From contig DDQW01000035.1 of assembly GCA_002342805.1 (NCBI GenBank), positions 1 through 55,557 of the forward strand: 55,557 nucleotides of DNA. Reading direction: 5' to 3'. A program made the translations under genes and the position numbers. The notes under the pieces were generated by a model that did no database searches, had not been told where the DNA came from, and saw nothing but the letters and a program-made list of their open reading frames with translations. The stretch comes from Clostridiales bacterium UBA2432. Lineage in GTDB: Bacteria > Bacillota > Clostridia > Lachnospirales > Vallitaleaceae. Within the stretch, counting starts at the first letter, position 1; every line of letters begins with the position of its first letter. Below, piece after piece: positions 46,390-54,238 of this stretch.

Positions 46390-47265
46390 ATGTATAAAAA
46401 AATTGATTTTTTACATGAAAAATTAATAGTAATCCCAGACAATGTTATTGAAAATTGTAAGCTGGACCCAATAATAGGATCCCTATATATTTCGGATATG
46501 GGTTATTTTCCGTGTGCCAAAAATCATTATCGAATGAGAAGTCAAGGGAGTAAAAATCATATTTTAATCTTTTGTGTAAGTGGGAAAGGAGTTGTAAAAT
46601 TGGATGGAAAGAAGTATACCTTGAAAAAGAATTGTCTTTGCATTATTCCAGCGAATACATCTCATACATACTATGCAGATAATACTGAACCATGGAGTAT
46701 ATATTGGATTCACTTTCAAGGTTTTTTATCAACTAGCTATATAGAGTGGATTCAACATGGTCGAGTTATAAGTGAGATTAATCAAATACAGCATTCAAAA
46801 TTTATTCGTCATTTTAATCGATGTTATACTTTGCTTGAAAAAGGTTTTTCGATAGATAGAATGGTTATTAGTGCTAGCCTTTTAGGGACTCTTTTATCAA
46901 ATGTATCATATAAATTAACTGAAGAGGAAACATTTAATGATGAATCGGATACAGTTGATCGATGTATTAAATTTATGTTATCTAATTTAGGAGAGTGTCT
47001 AGATTTAAAAAAAATATCGAAAGAATTTTGTATTAGTAAAAGTCATCTGATTTACCTATTTAAAGAACAGACGGGATGTACCCCTATTAATTATTTTATA
47101 CATTTAAAAATTCAAAAAGCTTGTAAATTATTAAAATCAACACAATTAAATATAAAAGAAATTGCACATATAGTGGGTTATAATGATCCGCTTTATTTTG
47201 GTAGAATTTTCAAACGGATAATGGGGGATGCTCCTAGCGTTTATAGAAAAATCAATAAAGAATAA
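46390..47265 (+). CDS. AraC-family regulator with cupin sensor
   Basis: 291 residues. N-terminal cupin-type sensing domain (SKNHILIFCVSGKGVVKLDG, then IPANTSHTYYAD with the conserved His). C-terminal HTH pair with CISKSHLIYLFKEQTG and GYNDPLYFGRIFKRIMG. AAAAGGAT lies just ahead of the ATG. It is divergent from the arylsulfatase-like gene and separated from the next regulator by a promoter, so the sulfatase is its likeliest target. Confidence 0.9.
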   Translation: MYKKIDFLHEKLIVIPDNVIENCKLDPIIGSLYISDMGYFPCAKNHYRMRSQGSKNHILIFCVSGKGVVKLDGKKYTLKKNCLCIIPANTSHTYYADNTEPWSIYWIHFQGFLSTSYIEWIQHGRVISEINQIQHSKFIRHFNRCYTLLEKGFSIDRMVISASLLGTLLSNVSYKLTEEETFNDESDTVDRCIKFMLSNLGECLDLKKISKEFCISKSHLIYLFKEQTGCTPINYFIHLKIQKACKLLKSTQLNIKEIAHIVGYNDPLYFGRIFKRIMGDAPSVYRKINKE

Positions 47266-47313
47266 AGACGTAGAAACATTCAAACAATTTCTCCTTTGCA
47301 TTCTGTATGAAAT

Positions 47314-47341
47314 TTGCTATTATTAAAGGTAGTAATATAAT
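47314..47341 (+). promoter_or_regulatory. Putative sigma-A promoter for the microcompartment regulator
   Basis: TTGCTA (47314-47319), 16 bases, TATAAT (47336-47341). Perfect -10 and four of six -35 matches, 39 bases before ATG 47381. Confidence 0.55.
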
Positions 47342-47380
47342 GCGAATCATCAAATGAAAGCTATAAAGGAGTGGTCGACG

Positions 47381-48355
47381 ATGACGGTAGAAGAATTAGA
47401 TAAGCGGCTTCGAGAGATGAATGAAGTTGAACAAGCCTATCGTGGTGCCACGCAGACACGATTAAAAACATATTTTTCCAATGATAATCCGGCAGACGCT
47501 TGGATTATTAACAGTGATAAGTTGATGGATGACGGTGAAGTCATCTCCGTTCACAAACATGATCGTTTTGTTGCTTTTGATCGTCACAGACATGACTATC
47601 TAGAGATGATTTTCGTCTATTCGGGCTCCATTCGCCAGCATATCGATGGCAAAGACTTGACCATTAAAAAAGGTGAGATTTTTTTGTTGGATATGAATAT
47701 GGAACACAGTATTTATGAAGCCGGCCAAGAGGACATTGCCATTAATATTTTGATCAAAAAAGAATTCTTTGATTCCTTCTTTATGAAACAGGTGGCCTAC
47801 AATGATGTGATCTCCAACTTTGTAGTCAAAGCAATCTATGGGAAAAAAGATGTCAAGCAATACATCTACTTTCAAACATCTGAAAACAAACATATATGGG
47901 ATTTTATGCTTCAACTCCTGAATGAATACTATGAACAGCGAAATGGAATGGAAACAGCCATTCGTGCCTATATGCTTTTAATCTTTAATGAACTTTTCCG
48001 AAGTTATGAAAAGCATTTATCCCAGTCCATGGTTAATGCTATTGATACCAGTATTTCCAGTGAGATTGTCAACTATATTAATGAGCACTTCAAAGAACTC
48101 TCCTTAACAAGTATGGCAAAAGCCTTTAATTATCATCCGGACTATTTAGGTAAGATTATAAAGAAGATGACCGGTTCAAGTTTGACGACCCTTGTCAAAG
48201 AGCGGAAGCTAGATTATGCCGGTTACTTGCTTGAACATACCCAAATGCCCGTTAGTGATGTGGTGGCAGAAATCGGCTATTCAAATACATCCTATTTTTA
48301 TAAACAATTCAAAAAAAAATTCGGTGCAACGCCGGACCAAATACGTAAAAAATAA
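47381..48355 (+). CDS. AraC-family regulator, probable controller of the propanediol microcompartment operon
   Basis: 324 residues. N-terminal cupin with DRHRHDYLEMIFVYSG and DMNMEHSIYE, middle helical region, and a C-terminal HTH pair with NYHPDYLGKIIKKMTG and GYSNTSYFYKQFKKKFG. An ATG at 47354 is also in frame, but AAAGGAG (47365-47371) fits ATG 47381. It has no PocR-type domain, unlike the regulator of the Salmonella pdu operon. Its DNA is less AT-rich than the genes to its left, like the operon that follows. It is closed by an intrinsic terminator and lies directly ahead of the aldolase promoter. Confidence 0.9.
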   Translation: MTVEELDKRLREMNEVEQAYRGATQTRLKTYFSNDNPADAWIINSDKLMDDGEVISVHKHDRFVAFDRHRHDYLEMIFVYSGSIRQHIDGKDLTIKKGEIFLLDMNMEHSIYEAGQEDIAINILIKKEFFDSFFMKQVAYNDVISNFVVKAIYGKKDVKQYIYFQTSENKHIWDFMLQLLNEYYEQRNGMETAIRAYMLLIFNELFRSYEKHLSQSMVNAIDTSISSEIVNYINEHFKELSLTSMAKAFNYHPDYLGKIIKKMTGSSLTTLVKERKLDYAGYLLEHTQMPVSDVVAEIGYSNTSYFYKQFKKKFGATPDQIRKK

Positions 48356-48391
48356 GAAGAAATCCAAGAAATTTGGAGGACTTCTTTTTTT
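48354..48391 (+). terminator. Intrinsic terminator after the AraC gene
   Basis: AGAAG pairs with CTTCT and, nearer the loop, TCCAA pairs with TTGGA, with a small internal bulge between the two stems. Seven T residues follow (48385-48391). It starts in the stop codon of the AraC gene and isolates it from the aldolase operon. Confidence 0.75.
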
Positions 48392-48457
48392 CTTGCCAAG
48401 ACACAGAACAAACAAGGAAATTCAACAAAAAAACGCATAAAAACAGACCTAAATTCA

Positions 48458-48486
48458 TTGACATTGGTGGGTTTAAGTGGTACTAT
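48458..48486 (+). promoter_or_regulatory. Promoter of the microcompartment operon
   Basis: A perfect TTGACA (48458-48463) is followed after 17 bases by TACTAT (48481-48486). It is the best -35 in the window. Transcription would begin near 48493, leaving a leader of about 58 bases that contains the tandem repeat at 48502-48531. Confidence 0.7.
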
Positions 48487-48501
48487 TAGAATGAAATAAA
48501 G

Positions 48502-48531
48502 ATAAAACAACATAAAACAACATAAATCAAG
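48502..48531 (+). repeat. Three phased 10-base repeats in the operon leader
   Basis: ATAAAACAAC occurs twice in direct succession (48502-48511, 48512-48521), then a degenerate third copy ATAAATCAAG. The period equals about one helical turn, and the block lies just downstream of the predicted transcription start. It may be a binding site for the AraC protein of 47381 or a flexible, unstructured 5' leader. Confidence 0.7.
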
Positions 48532-48550
48532 AATTAGTTGGAGGTAAGAA

Positions 48551-49327
48551 ATGTTTAATGAATTCGAAGTGAAAAAACAAATGTGTGAAGTTGGACAGCG
48601 TATTTACCAGCGTGAGATGGTTGCTGCTAATGACGGTAACTTCTCAGTGAAGTTAGATGAGAATACGTTTTTATGTACACCAACAGGTGTGTCAAAAGGA
48701 TTTATGACACCGGATATGATCTGTAAAGTTGACAATGAAGGAAACTTAAAACAACCCAATGGCCAATGGAAACCATCATCAGAGATTAAGATGCATATGC
48801 GTATCTACAAAGAGCGTCCGGATGTAAACTCAGTTGTTCATGCACATCCACAATATGCAACAGCTTATGCCATTGCAGGTATTCCATTAACTGAAAAAAT
48901 CATGCCCGAAGCCGTTATTTTCTTAGGTGAAGTACCCATCGCAAAATACGGATTACCGTCAACAATGGAGATTCCGGATGCAGTTGAACCTTACTTGGAA
49001 TGTTATGACGCGGTATTGCTTGAAAATCATGGTGCACTATCATGGGGACAAGATTTAATGTCAGCATACTTTAAAATGGAAAGCTTAGAATTCTATGCAT
49101 CTTTAGCATATAAAGCAAAAGCCTTAGGTGGAGCTAAAGAATTACCTTCATCAGAAGTTGCAAGATTATATGAACTTAGAAGACAATTTGCAGTACCTGG
49201 ACGTCATCCGGCAGATTGCCAAAGTAGTGCGTGTTCAACAAAGACAACTAGTTCAACAAGTCAGGCAAGCACAAGTGAAGAAGCAATCGCTGAAATAGTG
49301 AAACGTGTTATCGAGCAATTGAAATAG
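48551..49327 (+). CDS. fucA: Class II aldolase, fuculose/rhamnulose-phosphate type, with encapsulation tail
   Basis: Splits L-fuculose-1-phosphate (and probably L-rhamnulose-1-phosphate) into DHAP and lactaldehyde. The FucA-type fold shows the catalytic Glu in WKPSSEIKMH and the zinc histidines in VVHAHPQ and LLENHGAL. The catalytic domain ends near residue 215. A Ser/Thr-rich linker follows, then a C-terminal amphipathic helix (SEEAIAEIVKRVIEQLK), the form of a microcompartment encapsulation peptide. Such tailed aldolases are known from fucose/rhamnose microcompartments of Clostridia and Planctomycetes. TTGGAGGT precedes the ATG. It leads the operon, 11 bases ahead of pduC. Confidence 0.92.
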   Translation: MFNEFEVKKQMCEVGQRIYQREMVAANDGNFSVKLDENTFLCTPTGVSKGFMTPDMICKVDNEGNLKQPNGQWKPSSEIKMHMRIYKERPDVNSVVHAHPQYATAYAIAGIPLTEKIMPEAVIFLGEVPIAKYGLPSTMEIPDAVEPYLECYDAVLLENHGALSWGQDLMSAYFKMESLEFYASLAYKAKALGGAKELPSSEVARLYELRRQFAVPGRHPADCQSSACSTKTTSSTSQASTSEEAIAEIVKRVIEQLK

Positions 49328-49338
49328 AGGTGAGCAAT

Positions 49339-51003
49339 GTGAAACGCTCTCGAAGAATGGAGATCCTCGATCAGCGTCCTGTCAATCAAGATGGTTTTAT
49401 TGACGAATGGCCCGAAAAAGGTTTTGTAGCGATGTCAAGTCCCTATGATCCCAAAGCCAGTCTTATCATTGAAAATAATCGTGTTATAGAGATGGACGGC
49501 AAACATCGTGAAGAATTTGACTTTATTGATGAATTTATCGCAGATCATTACATTGAAGTAAAGACAGCGGAAGCAAGTATGTCCCTGTCGCCGACACAAA
49601 TTGCGAGATTACTCGTTGATATTCACGTTGATCGACAAAAAATAATAAATATTTTCAAAGGATTAACCCCGGCAAGAGTTACTGAAGTACTCAATGAATT
49701 AAATGTCGTTGAGATGATGATGGCCATGCAAAAAATGCGCGGTCGTTTGTTCCCGGCAAATCAAGCACATATTACCAATGCCAAAGACAATCCCATATTG
49801 ATTGCTGCGGATGCGGCAGAAGGCGCGCTTCGTGGTTTTCGTGAGGAAGAGACAACGGTAGGTATTGCAAGATATGCACCACTGACAGCTGTCGGCTTAT
49901 TGGTTGGAGCGCAAATCGGTTCCAAAGGTGTACTAACACAATGTGCAGTTGAAGAAGCCGTTGAATTACAACTCGGTATGCGCGGTTTTACCACCTATGC
50001 AGAGACCATGAGTGTCTATGGTACCGAAGCCGTCTTTATGGATGGTGATGATACACCTTATTCTAAAGCATTCTTAGCATCAGCCTATGCGTCAAGAGGA
50101 TTAAAAACACGCTTTACATCAGGAACCGGTTCAGAGGTGTTGATGGGAAGTGCTGATGGAAAATCAATGCTATATCTAGAAACAAGATGTCTTATGGTAA
50201 CCAAAGGAGCCGGCGTACAAGGGATTCAAAATGGATCCGTTAGTTGTATCGGCGTGACATCCGCAGTTCCTTCGGGTATACGGGCAGTATTAGCGGAAAA
50301 CCTTATTGCATCCTCCTTGGATTTAGAATGTGCATCGTCCAATGACCAAAATTTTAGCCATTCAGACATGCGCCGTACAGCAAGAACCATGATGCAGTTT
50401 TTACCCGGAACTGACTTTATCTTTAGTGGTTACAGTGGTGTTCCCAATGAAGACAATATGTTTGCAGGATCTAATTTTGATGCGGAAGACTTTGATGACT
50501 ACAATGTGCTGCAACGTGACTTAAAAGTCGATGGCGGTCTTAGACCGGTCAAAGAAGCGGATGTTATTCGTGTGAGAAATAGGGCGGCGAAAGCCATGAA
50601 AGCGATTATGGAGACACTTGATCTTGGACAGGTAACGGATGAAGAAGTTGAAGCCATTACCTATGCTCATGGAAGTCGGGATGTACCGGACCGTGACATT
50701 GTTTCAGATTTACAAGCTATTGATAAAATGATGCAAGACAAAGTGACAGGGATTGATGTAATTAAAGCCTTACATAAATCCGGATTTGAAGAAGAAGCTG
50801 AAATGGTCTTAAGTATGTTAAAACAAAGATTATCTGGCGACTATTTACAGACATCAGCCATATTAAATGAATCTTACGATGTAATGAGTACCGTGAACTA
50901 TCCCAATTCTTATAAGGGTCCCGGTACAGGTTACGTGATGTCAGATGAACGCTGGGAAGAAATCAAAAAAATCCCCCATATTATCAAGATTGATGACCTG
51001 TAA
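49339..51003 (+). CDS. pduC: B12-dependent propanediol dehydratase, large subunit
   Basis: Converts 1,2-propanediol to propionaldehyde with adenosylcobalamin. 554 residues, the same length as Salmonella PduC, and the N-terminus KRSRRMEILDQRPVNQDGF aligns with it. Active-site residues known from the Klebsiella enzyme are seen at His144 (AHITNAKD), Glu171 (ETTVGIARYAP), Glu222 (AETMSVYG) and Gln296 (GVQGIQNGSVSCIG). GTG 49339 behind AGAGGTG gives the conserved N-terminus; GTG 49330 is an alternative adding three residues. In classical pdu operons shell genes precede this gene; here the aldolase does. Confidence 0.97.
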   Translation: MKRSRRMEILDQRPVNQDGFIDEWPEKGFVAMSSPYDPKASLIIENNRVIEMDGKHREEFDFIDEFIADHYIEVKTAEASMSLSPTQIARLLVDIHVDRQKIINIFKGLTPARVTEVLNELNVVEMMMAMQKMRGRLFPANQAHITNAKDNPILIAADAAEGALRGFREEETTVGIARYAPLTAVGLLVGAQIGSKGVLTQCAVEEAVELQLGMRGFTTYAETMSVYGTEAVFMDGDDTPYSKAFLASAYASRGLKTRFTSGTGSEVLMGSADGKSMLYLETRCLMVTKGAGVQGIQNGSVSCIGVTSAVPSGIRAVLAENLIASSLDLECASSNDQNFSHSDMRRTARTMMQFLPGTDFIFSGYSGVPNEDNMFAGSNFDAEDFDDYNVLQRDLKVDGGLRPVKEADVIRVRNRAAKAMKAIMETLDLGQVTDEEVEAITYAHGSRDVPDRDIVSDLQAIDKMMQDKVTGIDVIKALHKSGFEEEAEMVLSMLKQRLSGDYLQTSAILNESYDVMSTVNYPNSYKGPGTGYVMSDERWEEIKKIPHIIKIDDL

Positions 51004-51016
51004 GGAGGTGCCATGG

Positions 51017-51667
51017 ATGAATGAATTAAATCAAGAAGTCACTGTCGAACAAATTATTGAAGCGGTGAATAAAGTGATTAACCAGATGGAAACATCTTCA
51101 GTGGCAGTATCCGAAAGTCATCCTAGTGGGACCTTAAATCAATTAGGAACCGTTAAACCCAGTGAAGATGTCAAAGAAGTCGGTGTGGCTATTGGTCCGG
51201 CCTATGGCTTGCATATTCATCATACAATCAATGGACTGGATCATATGGCCGTGTTAAAAGAGATTTTAGCCGGTATCGAAGAAGAAGGTATGATTCCCCG
51301 TGTGATTCGAGGAACCCGAACATCCGATGTTGCCTTTATCGCTAATGATGTTGCAAAGCTTGTGGGATCAGGAATTGCTATTGGCATACAGTCAAAGGGG
51401 ACTACAGTGATTCATCAAAAAGACTTGTATCCTTTGACAAATCTTGAACTATTTCCCCAAGCCCCCATTATTACCCTTGAAATGTATCGCCAAATCGGTA
51501 AAAATGCGGCCAAGTACGCTAAAGGAGATCAAGTAAAACCGATTAAAGTCATTAACGATATTTCGTCAAGACCTAAGTATCAGGTAAAAGCCGCATTGAT
51601 GCATACCAAAGAAACGGAGTATGTCGTCAAAAGAGGACCTTACATGGAAATAGAACGACCCGTTTAG
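51017..51667 (+). CDS. pduD: B12-dependent propanediol dehydratase, medium subunit
   Basis: 216 residues. The N-terminal 20 residues (VTVEQIIEAVNKVINQM) form an amphipathic helix like the known encapsulation peptide of PduD, followed by a Ser/Thr-rich linker to about residue 35. The body has VGVAIGPAYGLHIHHTING and VIRGTRTSDVAFIAND, typical of the cobalamin-binding medium subunit. AAGGAGGTG six bases before ATG 51017 fixes the start and excludes the open-frame extension into pduC. It begins 13 bases after pduC and ends nine before pduE. Confidence 0.96.
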   Translation: MNELNQEVTVEQIIEAVNKVINQMETSSVAVSESHPSGTLNQLGTVKPSEDVKEVGVAIGPAYGLHIHHTINGLDHMAVLKEILAGIEEEGMIPRVIRGTRTSDVAFIANDVAKLVGSGIAIGIQSKGTTVIHQKDLYPLTNLELFPQAPIITLEMYRQIGKNAAKYAKGDQVKPIKVINDISSRPKYQVKAALMHTKETEYVVKRGPYMEIERPV

Positions 51668-51676
51668 GAGGTAAGT

Positions 51677-52075
51677 ATGGACTTATATCCCTTAAAAGAA
51701 AAACACCCGAATATCATAAAAAGCAAGAGTGGAAAAGGTTTAAATGAGATCACACTCGAAGCGATTGTATCCGGTGAAGTGACAGCTGAAGACATTAAGA
51801 TTTCAAAAGAAGTCCTCGTATTACAAGCAGAAGTCGCTAGACAAGAAGGCAAGATTCAGTTAGCGCAAAATTTTATTCGGTCAGCTGAGTTGATTGAAAT
51901 ACCGGATGATCGTATTTTGGAAATGTATAATATGTTAAGACCCTATCGTTCAACAGAAGATGAACTCAAAGAACTAAGTGCTCAATTAAGAAATGAATAC
52001 GACGCACAAGTGTGTGCCGATTTTATTGAAGAAACACTGTATGTTTATAAAAAACGTGATTTGTTAAAACAGTAG
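51677..52075 (+). CDS. pduE: B12-dependent propanediol dehydratase, small subunit
   Basis: 132 residues, about 40 fewer than Salmonella PduE (173). The missing part is the N-terminal extension: this protein begins MDLYPLKEKHP, matching the Salmonella segment SDYPLANKHP. The core is intact (ITLEAIVSGEVTAEDIKIS, IPDDRILEMYNMLRPYRST). Loss or absence of the N-terminal helix suggests that only PduD, not PduE, targets this dehydratase to the shell. TAGGAGGT stands ahead of ATG 51677. Confidence 0.95.
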   Translation: MDLYPLKEKHPNIIKSKSGKGLNEITLEAIVSGEVTAEDIKISKEVLVLQAEVARQEGKIQLAQNFIRSAELIEIPDDRILEMYNMLRPYRSTEDELKELSAQLRNEYDAQVCADFIEETLYVYKKRDLLKQ

Positions 52076-52091
52076 AGAAAATGGTGATGAT

Positions 52092-53909
52092 ATGATCATA
52101 GCCGGTGTAGATATCGGAAATTCAACAACTGAAATAAGCATTGCAAAAATTGATGAACAAGGTTATATGCATTTTCTCGCATCAGCCGAAGTAGAAACCA
52201 CAGGAACAAAAGGCACGGTTCATAACATTAAAGGAATCAAAGAAGGTCTGCGTCATGCAATGTTAAAAGAAAGACTTCAAATACGCGATCTCGATCTTAT
52301 ACGACTGAACGAAGCGGCTCCGGTTATTGGAGATACAGCCATGGAAACCATAACAGAAACGATTATAACGGATTCAACCATGGTCGGACATAATCCCGAT
52401 ACACCTGCAGGGCAGGGCGTCGCCCTTGGAAGAACGGTTTTAATTAAAGACCTTGTGGAAGTTCGACACAAAGAAGCGATTCTCGTCATGGTACCCAAGA
52501 CAATGGACTATGAATTTTGTGCCAAGTGCATTAATGCAGCAGACCAAAATATTGTCGGATTAATCTTACAAAGAGACGAAGCGGTTCTCGTATATAATCG
52601 ATTAAGTAAAAAAATACCGATTATTGACGAAGTCGATGGTATTGACCAGCTTCCGGTTGGAAAGTTAGCCGCAATTGAAGTAGCTGCACCGGGAATGACC
52701 ATAAAAACTTTGTCAAACCCCTATGGTATTGCAAAGCTATTTGACTTGTCTGCATCTGAAACCTCAGCAGTTATACCGATTTCCAAGAGTTTAATTGGAA
52801 AAAAATCGGCAGTAGTGGTTAAAAATACAGATGGTGGCATGCGTGAAACAAAGATTAAAGCAGGAACATTAACCTTAAAAAGTCACAATGAAAAATCGGT
52901 GACGGTTTCCATTGATGAAGGTGCGTCCGCTATTATGGAAGCAGTTCGCTCCATTAAAGACTTACAAGATATTGACGGAGAACACGATACCTATGTTGGC
53001 GACATGCTCCGCCGCATGAAAGAAAATTTATCTGAACTATCCGAAGAAGCAAGCAACCATTTGACGATTAGCGATTTACTAGCCATTGATACCTTTGTTC
53101 CGGTCAAGGTCAAAGGGGCCTTAGCGGGCGAAGTCGCGATGGAAAAAGCGGTTGCAATCGCAGCAATGGTTCAAGCCGATAAGTTACCCATGAATCGCTT
53201 GGCAAAACAGCTAGAAGCGCAAGTCAATATTCCGGTTAAAGTCGCCGGAGTGGAAGCGGTTATGGCGGTAATTGGTGCCATGACGACCAAAGGAACCAAG
53301 TTACCTTTAGCCATATTAGACCTTGGTGGTGGCTCAACAGACGCTGCTTTACTTGATGAAAAAGGCCAAGTGCGTTCCATTCATTTAGCCGGTGCCGGAA
53401 GTTTTGTGACCATGCTTATTGATAAAGAACTAAGACTGGATAATCCCATGATGGCAGAACTCATCAAACGGCATCCCTTGGCAAAAGTCAATTCTCTCTA
53501 TCATATGACCATGGAAAATGGGGAAGTGATTTTTCATCACAAGCCCTTACCTCCAAAGTTATATGCACGTGTTGTGGTTGTGACAGATGAGGAGTTGATA
53601 CCCATTATAACGGACTTGTCCTTGGAGCGTATGGTGACTGTACGACAAGAAATTAAGCACAAGGTTTTTGTGACCAATGCAATACGTGCCTTAGAAAAGG
53701 TGGCTCCTGATGGGAATATCCGTCATATCCCCAATGTTGTTATTCTGGGCGGATCCGCACTTGATCAAGAAATCCCGGAGCTGATTCAGCAAGAATTAGC
53801 CAACTATAATATTGTAGCCGGCCGCGGCGATATTCGTGGTTTAATGGGCCCGAGAAATGCTGTTGCAACCGGCTTGGTGATGAGTTATTTAAGTGAGGCG
53901 TTTCGATGA
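52092..53909 (+). CDS. pduG: Diol dehydratase reactivase, large subunit
   Basis: 605 residues (Salmonella PduG 610). ATP-dependent chaperone-like protein that removes damaged cobalamin from inactivated PduCDE. It opens with the actin/Hsp70-type phosphate loop IIAGVDIGNSTTEISIA, has PDTPAGQGVALGRTV, a second nucleotide motif LAILDLGGGSTDAALLD around residue 410, and ends with GGSALDQEIPELI and the GPRNAVATGLVMSY segment. It starts 17 bases after pduE and overlaps pduH by four bases. Confidence 0.96.
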   Translation: MIIAGVDIGNSTTEISIAKIDEQGYMHFLASAEVETTGTKGTVHNIKGIKEGLRHAMLKERLQIRDLDLIRLNEAAPVIGDTAMETITETIITDSTMVGHNPDTPAGQGVALGRTVLIKDLVEVRHKEAILVMVPKTMDYEFCAKCINAADQNIVGLILQRDEAVLVYNRLSKKIPIIDEVDGIDQLPVGKLAAIEVAAPGMTIKTLSNPYGIAKLFDLSASETSAVIPISKSLIGKKSAVVVKNTDGGMRETKIKAGTLTLKSHNEKSVTVSIDEGASAIMEAVRSIKDLQDIDGEHDTYVGDMLRRMKENLSELSEEASNHLTISDLLAIDTFVPVKVKGALAGEVAMEKAVAIAAMVQADKLPMNRLAKQLEAQVNIPVKVAGVEAVMAVIGAMTTKGTKLPLAILDLGGGSTDAALLDEKGQVRSIHLAGAGSFVTMLIDKELRLDNPMMAELIKRHPLAKVNSLYHMTMENGEVIFHHKPLPPKLYARVVVVTDEELIPIITDLSLERMVTVRQEIKHKVFVTNAIRALEKVAPDGNIRHIPNVVILGGSALDQEIPELIQQELANYNIVAGRGDIRGLMGPRNAVATGLVMSYLSEAFR

Positions 53910-54226
53910 ATAATCAAAAAACCAGTATCATTGTAGCATGCTTTGAAGCGGACGTAGGAACAAAGCAAGAAGTTTTAGCCGGAATCGAAGAAGAAGGCGG
54001 TCTTGTTGAGACGGTCCAAGAAGAACTTAAATACGTAGAAAAAACATTAGCTGAGAGAGCAGCAAAGCAATCAGCACTCGGAACCGGTATTGGTATTTAT
54101 AAAAACCAAGTCGCTATTGCGTTTAATACCCAAGTCGGCTTGGCAAATATAGAATTTGAACAAATGACAGCCAGGCAAACAGGACAGAATGCGGCACGAT
54201 ATACGAAGAACAAACCGTTTATATAA
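53906..54226 (+). CDS. pduH: Diol dehydratase reactivase, small subunit
   Basis: 106 residues, partner of PduG. Similar in fold to the medium dehydratase subunit, seen in the shared string LAGIEEEGG and TARQTGQNAARYTKNKPF. The ATG overlaps the pduG stop (ATGA), so both subunits are translationally coupled in a 1:1 arrangement. Confidence 0.94.
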   Translation: MNNQKTSIIVACFEADVGTKQEVLAGIEEEGGLVETVQEELKYVEKTLAERAAKQSALGTGIGIYKNQVAIAFNTQVGLANIEFEQMTARQTGQNAARYTKNKPFI

Positions 54227-54238
54227 GGTGGTGAGCAA

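Noticed and set aside
48356..48550. A cobalamin riboswitch ahead of the B12-dependent operon.
   Set aside because: The 195-base region holds a terminator, a promoter and a leader of only about 58 bases; no B12-box-like element is seen and the leader is too short.
50945..51016. An N-terminal extension of PduD reaching 24 codons into pduC.
   Set aside because: The frame is open, but AAGGAGGTG directly before ATG 51017 and the conserved encapsulation helix fix the start there.
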